This document shows positions 58,099 to 64,000 of a stretch of 64,000 bases of DNA, piece by piece. Source of the stretch: Neostapfia colusana (taxonomy: Eukaryota; Streptophyta; Magnoliopsida; Poales; Poaceae). Where the stretch lies: NCBI GenBank assembly GCA_030760725.1, contig JASWHV010000019.1:37451944-37515943 (forward strand). The letters are read 5' to 3'. The stretch's first letter is position 1. Each line of letters starts with the position of its first letter. Both the position numbers and the translations under genes were made by a program. Under the pieces are notes generated by a model. It made no database searches and was not told the origin of the DNA. It was given only the letters and a program-made list of their open reading frames with translations.

Positions 58099-58970
58099 CT
58101 GCATACAGCTAAAATATTGCAACCGTGAGCACGATGGCTCAGCAAGTCTTAACCGACAACCCTAGTCATGAAACTCTACATGCGGGGATGTGTAATATAG
58201 GAAAAAGACTTTGCAAGAAAGACACACCTACAAGTTGATCCTTACTTTCAGTTTTATAGCAACAGATTCTTGTGCCTTAGGCAGCCCTCACATCGGAAGT
58301 CCACAATCAAACAAGAAACGCTTTCCTCCGATGTGGTGATGCCCAAAGTGGAAATTAAACTTAATTAGATCTACATCTACAGCAGACATGGTTTCCAAAA
58401 CATTAATAATTCATCACAACATATTATCATTCATCTGGCTTATTTTTCTTCTTACTACGTCACAGAACAGTGAACTAGCGGTAATCAAATAACCACGAGA
58501 GACGGTGATTGCAATCAGGAGACACCCGGACAACAAGTCACATACACCCACTTTTCTAATCGTGATTCCACACCCCTTCCTACTCTGTTGTATGCAACAG
58601 CCTTTCAAAGGCAACCCAAATGCCGAACTGGTCCATCCGTAACGGGCAGGAGGTCTCCGCGTGTAGCGTAACTGTGCCCACCGGCAGATTACACCTTGCT
58701 ACCCTCAACCCACTCCTTTTACTGTTGGGTAAGCCTCGGCACCCAGGTTAGCCAATTACATCGGTTTCCTGCTTATGTCAGTATGCCATCCGGTACTGTT
58801 CGATACTTGTTCAGCAGGCCCGCACACGACTCGGTCCTCAATCGACACCAATAGGGCTACGCACGTGAGACCTCCGCTCACTGCTTCCTATCCCCCCTGC
58901 TGGGTCTCATTTTCACCACTCTTAAGCCATTTTTTACTCTGACCAAACCATGTGATAAAACCTTACCTCG

Positions 58971-58991
58971 CGAGTAGATTCCAACTACTCG
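58971..58991 (-). other. R8 LTR conserved hairpin
   Basis: CGAGTAG / CTACTCG with 7-base loop. Confidence 0.55.
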
Positions 58992-59190
58992 ACTTCTACC
59001 GAGATCCTAAGCATATTAGCACGGCATTCTCTACTCCTCAAGTCTGTAAACTACCCAACCCTCCATAGGATTTAAAAGGTTATGCAAGTGAGGTTTCAAT
59101 CACCCTAACTCTAATGCAAGCATTCACCCTAGACAAAAGTGATACAAATAAAGAATTTGCAAAAGTACTTAAATGCAAACTGAGGCTTGC

Positions 59191-59268
59191 CTGGTTGCGA
59201 GTCAGAGGAGAAGTTAGCGTCTGGTGGGAGGACGTCCAAGGGCTCCGGTGTATCTTTGACTTCGGTCA
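59191..59268 (-). other. R8 LTR candidate exon a
   Basis: 78 nt between CATATAG and a GC donor (CCAG then GCAAGCCT). Encodes a diverged form of the acidic block (TPEPLDVLPPD). Confidence 0.5.
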
Positions 59269-61808
59269 CTATATGATCTGTAGCAAAATATATGTATAAG
59301 TGCAAGTTTTATATAAGAAGTACACTTTTATTTAGAGCTACTGTTATTTAGGTCCCTTAATTGGCTTTGGGATTTTTACAGTGGATACTAGACTCTCTAA
59401 GGATGATCTGAGCAAAACTTGGAGAAATGTCATTGCACAATGTAGTCTCCAAAATTCCTGCAAGTACAAGGCTTCTCTGAATTTTTAGCCCAAATCAGGA
59501 GCTTTGACATGACTAACAGTTGAATATCTGATTAGGGCAGGTTTCCATGGTTCTAACAAAATTTGTTTCACCATTTTTGGAGCTACCAACAGGGAGATAT
59601 GAATTTTTGAAGTTGGATAGAAGTTCTAAAAAAGTTTCTGTTTAAATTTGAATTTCCAAATAAGGGCTGAACTTTGGAAGGCAATTTATCCTAGCAAATA
59701 AACTCCAATGAAGCTCAAATTTTTACTGGGGATCAGTAATATCATAAGGAACCTCCTGGCCAAACTGAAGAAATTCCATAACTGGGATCCTCTGGAATTA
59801 ATTCCCAACAATTTAACTTTGAGGAATTTTGGAGAAATTTCCATAGATCCTCAGATCAATTTCATTGCATTTCTGCAAATTACTGACTGAGAGGAATCCA
59901 ACAAAATTTTTTTCAGAAATTTTGGACATTCCTACTGAGAGTTATGGTCCTTTGAAGTTTGCACTCAATCTGGAAATTAAAGAAATGTTTAAATTCTGGC
60001 TGTGGGCCCCACCCGTGGCGCTATCCACTCAGATGATGGCAACACCGAGGCCATGGGGTTATTTCCCGCGCAGCCGCGCCTGATCCGGTGCCAGAGGCCG
60101 ATCCCCGCGTGGTACAGAGGCTGACCGATGGGACCCGGTCCTCCTTCTTCCTCGTGCTGCCCGCGCCTCCTGCGGCGGCGCAAGCCAGCGAGGCTCGCCG
60201 AGACGGGGTTCCCGTGGTTCAAACTTCCCCAAACTCGCCGCTTGTGAGTTCTACACCGTGCTGAACATGATGGTGTGATCGGAAGCGGATGACAATGGCC
60301 GGAACGGTGCTCGCACCGGTGACCATGTCGAACCTCACTTTGGCGACCTCGTTCTCACTCGACAGTGGGTCTTTCGGGCTAGGGTTTGCTCTAAAAGCAC
60401 CAGTGTCACCTGGACAACATCGACCCATAGCCCGCTCTCCATGAAAACCACCAGAGAGGGGACCTCACCGGCGACCCGAGCCCGCAAAACGACGGTGGCG
60501 ACAAAAACTCGAAGAACTCCTTCAGTCCTTGATGGTTTCTAGCACCATTTGAGCGAGAAGGGCCGTAGGGATCTAGCAAAGCATCTCCTAGACCAGAATG
60601 AGCTCTAGCTACTGCTGCGCGACGAATTTGATCGTAGACCGAGAGGTGTCGCTATGAACTAGGGTTTGGTAAAACCCAAAATTCTCACTACCCGATTGAT
60701 CAATTGACATGAGGCTTTCGGCAACATGATCTACGGACAACAACGCACCTTTCTTGTGCAGGGAAGGGGCAGTGAAACCGGCTGTAGCATGCTGTCCACG
60801 GTGACCTCGCTCGGTTTTTCAGTGTTTACCCGAGAACCGCAGCACCTTTGATGTTTCCCGGTGCAAACAAGCTCGGGACAGAGGAGGAAAAGGGCTGGCC
60901 GGCTAGAGCACTGGTGGGCGCAGCTCTTTGCTGTTGGGAGCTCGAGCAACGGGCTCGGTTGCTGTGGTGTGATCGGAGAAGAACCAGCGGCTTGGTTCTG
61001 CGCAAAGGAAGCAGCTGAGGCGCAACCACGAGCTGAGGGGGAAGCAAAGTAGTGCTGTGGCACTCGGATGGCCGCTTTGATCGCCCACGCGCGTGAACCG
61101 ACATTGGGGGCAGAGAGAAACAGCTCGGTGGAGCTTCGGGCGTGGGTCTCGGCCGAGCGCTGGCACGCTGTGATCAACCAAGGTGAAAACAGGTCGGTTA
61201 ACTCTTCTGTGTGGCTGACAATTGGGCCCCACCACCTCCAATTTTCATCCCATTTCCACAGATATTTCTCCCCCAGCTACTCAAAATTTTAAGTCTATAT
61301 TTCCACACCATGTCATGGCTTAAATTTGCTGAATTCAAATAGTTTGAATTCTGGTGTGGGGTTTGAATTGCGTATGGTCATTTGAATTTGAATTGGAATT
61401 TGAATTATCCCTTTTGCATTGTTCCAAAAGCATAGAAAACCAACTCCAAAGTTTCTCATTTTTGGCATGGCTTCTAATTCAAACATGGAGAACACATTTG
61501 TGGAACCAAATTTGCAAATTGAGGAAATTGGAATTTGAAACTGAATTTGAAATTCAGATTAGAGGGCTTCCTCTTTTAATCCCAAACAAATATTAAAACC
61601 CCTCCAAATGAGCTGAAATTTGAAAGGTTGAATATTTGAAATATTAAGACCCAAGTTATGCATTTAGATCTCCATGTTTGGAAGTTTTGGGAAGTTTGAA
61701 TCACCACTTTGAACTCACACTGTTAATATTCAAAGTTTTAATTCCCCTAATTTTTCCTAGGTGTACATGAGCTGAATTTTCTTGCTACCACTTTTTGGGG
61801 ATTTTACA

Positions 61809-62127
61809 GTCTGGTAATGGTGTAGCATGTTCAAAGTTATTACATTATCTATTTACAAGATGTATCACATTTTTATCGTCATTATGTCTTTACGCCCATT
61901 TTATTGGACTGCATGAAATATGTTGCGGGACTGATCTTTATTGTCGTATGGTTGCAGATGGTTCGTATACGGGCCACGCATGTGGTCGGTGGCTCTAGCC
62001 AGCAGGGGGGTGATGACTCCCAGCCGCCTACCTACGACAGTACCCCGCAGCAACAACCATCACCGCCGCCTCCGCTTACACTAGCGGATGTGATCGTGCC
62101 CCTGGTGGGTAATCGTGAGGAGCAGAC
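61809..62127 (+). mobile_element. R10: fragment with leader end and gag start
   Basis: 319 bp that match the end of the R4/R9 leader and the gag N-terminus. R8 is on the left and R11 on the right, both with 5' ends facing this fragment. It is the target both inserted into. Confidence 0.85.
61958..62127 (+). pseudogene. gag: R10 gag, N-terminal 56 codons
   Basis: ATG directly after GGTTGCAG. Open through the P-rich stretch to the LTLADVIVPLVGNREEQT segment, where the R11 LTR interrupts it. It belongs to the Gag type of R4, R7 and R9. No stop or shift in the surviving part. Confidence 0.8.
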
Positions 62128-64000
62128 TGTAAGGGCCTAAGTTTTTTGGCACATACTCAAGGTGCTCATCACCCCACACACACATCATTTGAAGAAAGTT
62201 GATGAACACATTTAAAGAGCAAGTAACCATCATCAACATGATCATTAGAGAACAAACTCACAAAATGCAAAAGTGGCATTTCCCACATGCATCATCTAAG
62301 GGCTGGGCATATGAAAAACTCCTACACCTTGCTAGGAATGTCCATGCCAAGTTTCACCCAAATTCAAAACCTTTTTGAGGTCCTTTTGGGTATAGCTAGA
62401 AAGAGGGTGGTTTGAACTCAAATTCAAATTCAAACTGTTTTCATCCCATGAATTCAAAAGTGGGAGGCATATTCTTACTCAGCACATTTTTGTGAGCTCA
62501 CCCACTATTTCATTCCATTTGGAGTTGATCTTGACATGAGCTATGTTTAGCAAATTCAAACTTTATTTGAATTCCAAACTGAATATGTGCTGAAATTTAG
62601 CCAAACCCAACCAAATTTGAATTCTATCCCATGCAAATGGCACAAGGGTAGCTAATTCAAATCCTTGGGGTTAATTTGGTCTCTACTGTTTAGAACAGTG
62701 GAGAAAAGTTAATTTCAGGGGTTAAACCCATGGGTGGGACCCACATGTCAGTCTCTACACCAGTTCAACCGACTGCAGCTACCGAGCTCGGGTACTCGCG
62801 CGCGCTGCAGCAGCCACCACGGCGAAGGCGCAATCTGGACAGCAGCTGCTTGCCGCCCCGACCTGCTGAACCGCCTTGCACCCTACTTATCCCCGCGGCC
62901 GCCCTGACCGGAGGGAGAACCGAACACTTTCTGCTTCCTCGCATCACAGATGCCACCCTCTCTGCCGATCGCTCGGAGCTGATCGGGGACCGCGATCACA
63001 ACCTCCCCACTCCCTCCAAAGCTACGACAAGGTACTAGGGACTCCCCTTCTCCTTCCCCGTTGCTGGAAATTGGCTTAACTTGAATGATCTCAACTGTAC
63101 CAAGAGCTCTTTTCAGTGAACTGAGTCCACCGCACCTCGGGCTCCCGTGGACAGCCCAACCGGGAGGATTTAACGCCCGAGCTAGCGATGCTCACCCCCG
63201 AGCCACAGCCCGAGTGCTTGATCGCCGGCAATGAATTTCCAGTTTTCCTTTTTCTCGGTACCGACAGACCTTCGGGTGCGGTTCTGTCAGATTCGCACTC
63301 TAGAAAGGGTTAGAGAGTCTCAATCCGTTCCTACAGAGACTAGACTTGATGGCGCACAAGTTGCCTTCGCAACCTTTAGCTTGAGAACCCCTGTACCCGG
63401 CGTGTTTTGAAGCTTGCCGACAGCGGATCCTGCGTGCAGCTTCGGGCGCACGGAGAGACCCACTTTGGGACCCTCCCCAAGCCTTTCCATCGCCATCCCG
63501 AGCTTCACGAGCCACCACTGGTGCTGTAGAGCCGCTTTGCCAGGCGTTTGGCAAGCTAGTACGCCGGGACAACGTCACCGGACTCTTCCCGAGCCGCTGC
63601 ACCGTCGCGGGCTCGGTTAGAGCCAACGTCGATGAGGGGAAACCCTCCCAACATGTTCAGCACACAAAATTAGGGACTAGCGGCGAGTTGGAGCTCGGGA
63701 GCATAACGGACGAGTGAGTTCAGCGACGCTCCGGCGACCCCGGCGGCACTACTGCACGTGTGGCGCGAGGTTGAAGACGGCCGAGCCGGGCCCGCTGTCA
63801 GTGGGAGAAACCCGGGCGGTCTGATCTTCTGTGGGCACGGATCGACTGTGGCAGCGCGGGAATAAAACCTGTGGCCGGTGTGCCATTACTCCAGCGCTCA
63901 ACACGTGTACCCGTGGACCCACCGGTAGATTTGAACTTTTCCCGATTTTCAGATTCCATTCAAACTTCAAATCCTCATAACTTTGGCTAGGAACATCCAA
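62128..64000 (+). repeat. R11: 5' part of a beta-family LTR, cut by the window edge
   Basis: Starts TGTAAGGGCCTAAG and matches the first 1.9 kb of the R6 LTR. It has the TCP-type site (62734-62744), CTTATCCCC TATA-like stretch (about 62886), GC-rich middle and the CACGTGT site (about 63902). Candidate exons a and b would lie beyond the window. No gene in the visible part. Confidence 0.85.
62734..62744 (+). promoter_or_regulatory. R11 U3 TCP-type site
   Basis: GTGGGACCCAC followed by ATGTCAG, about 150 bp upstream of the TATA-like CTTATCCCC. Confidence 0.4.

Larger units (their letters stand above)
56663..61808 (-). mobile_element. R8 (right part): leader, PBS and 5' LTR of a delta-family element
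   Basis: Continues R8 on the minus strand. The leader is 56663-57739 (no gene, two hairpins), followed by the PBS and a complete 4053-bp LTR. The LTR 5' end at 61808 abuts R10. Gag and pol of R8 are not present in the window. Confidence 0.85.
57756..61808 (-). repeat. R8 5' LTR, delta family (4053 bp)
   Basis: On the minus strand, TGTAAAATCCCCAAAAAG to CCCCACA. Most diverged of the four LTR families, but it keeps the same plan. It has a GC-rich middle (60000-61150), GGGCCCCAC promoter-like core (61223-61232), exon a, hairpin (58971-58991), conserved block (58828-58847), exon b and AATAAA (57864-57869). Confidence 0.88.

Noticed and set aside
61809..62127. GTCTG at 61809 and CAGAC at 62123 are reverse complements, suggesting an inverted target duplication
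   Set aside because: Both are part of normal R10 sequence, as the same bases are found in R4 and R9, and R8 and R11 belong to different LTR families. Chance is the simplest reading.
1..64000. Host genes, CRISPR arrays, rRNA genes or DNA transposons
   Set aside because: All stretches are assigned to LTR retrotransposon parts. No intron-exon host gene, terminal inverted repeat element or spaced direct-repeat array was seen.

Overview
The window is plant nuclear DNA made entirely of nested LTR retrotransposons of the Ty3/gypsy (Metaviridae) chromovirus type. I found no host gene, rRNA or tRNA gene. The pol domains, the initiator-Met-tRNA primer-binding sites, the 4-kb LTRs and the chromodomain-like C-terminus fit the Tekay/Del lineage. 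LTRs of this size and the gag style suggest a large-genome grass (Poaceae), probably pericentromeric heterochromatin. The species cannot be named from the sequence.

Eleven insertions or fragments can be separated; I call them R1-R11. R1 (1-1381, minus): 5' end of an LTR running off the left edge, inserted in the gag of R2. R2 (1382-8474, minus): gag start, pre-gag ORF1, leader, PBS and a full 5' LTR, inserted in ORF1 of R3. R3 (8475-9202 plus 23170-25263, minus): ORF1 start, leader and an internally deleted 5' LTR, split by R4. R4 (9203-23169, plus): structurally complete element with two 3767-bp LTRs and CCCAA target duplications. R5 (25264-26546, plus): integrase fragment. R6 (26547-34063, plus): 5' LTR, PBS, leader, ORF1 and gag, then cut off. 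R7 (34064-41519, minus): protease/gag, leader, PBS and 5' LTR, joined tail-to-tail to R6. R8 (41520-42305 plus 56663-61808, minus): leader and 5' LTR, split by R9. R9 (42306-56662, plus): complete element with AATTT target duplications. R10 (61809-62127, plus): gag start. R11 (62128-64000, plus): 5' part of an LTR cut by the right edge.

The LTRs fall into four related families: alpha (R1, R4), beta (R2, R3, R6, R11), gamma (R7, R9) and delta (R8). R4 and R9 encode a single gag-protease-RT-RNase H-integrase-chromodomain polyprotein, but both copies are broken (R4: two frameshifts, three stops, a lost integrase zinc ligand; R9: one frameshift, one stop). Beta elements carry an extra ORF of about 314 codons upstream of gag.

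The most interesting signal is inside the LTRs. Beta, gamma, alpha and delta LTRs share two short coding-like blocks about 1 kb apart. Each is bounded by a GC donor (AAG or CAG before GCAAGC) and an AG acceptor, with the same phase and the same stop position in every family. This looks like a small spliced gene inside the long R region of the LTR. The post-PBS leader also carries a hairpin whose stem pairs covary between families. The region between the two LTR exons holds a deeply conserved 20-base block and a second conserved hairpin.
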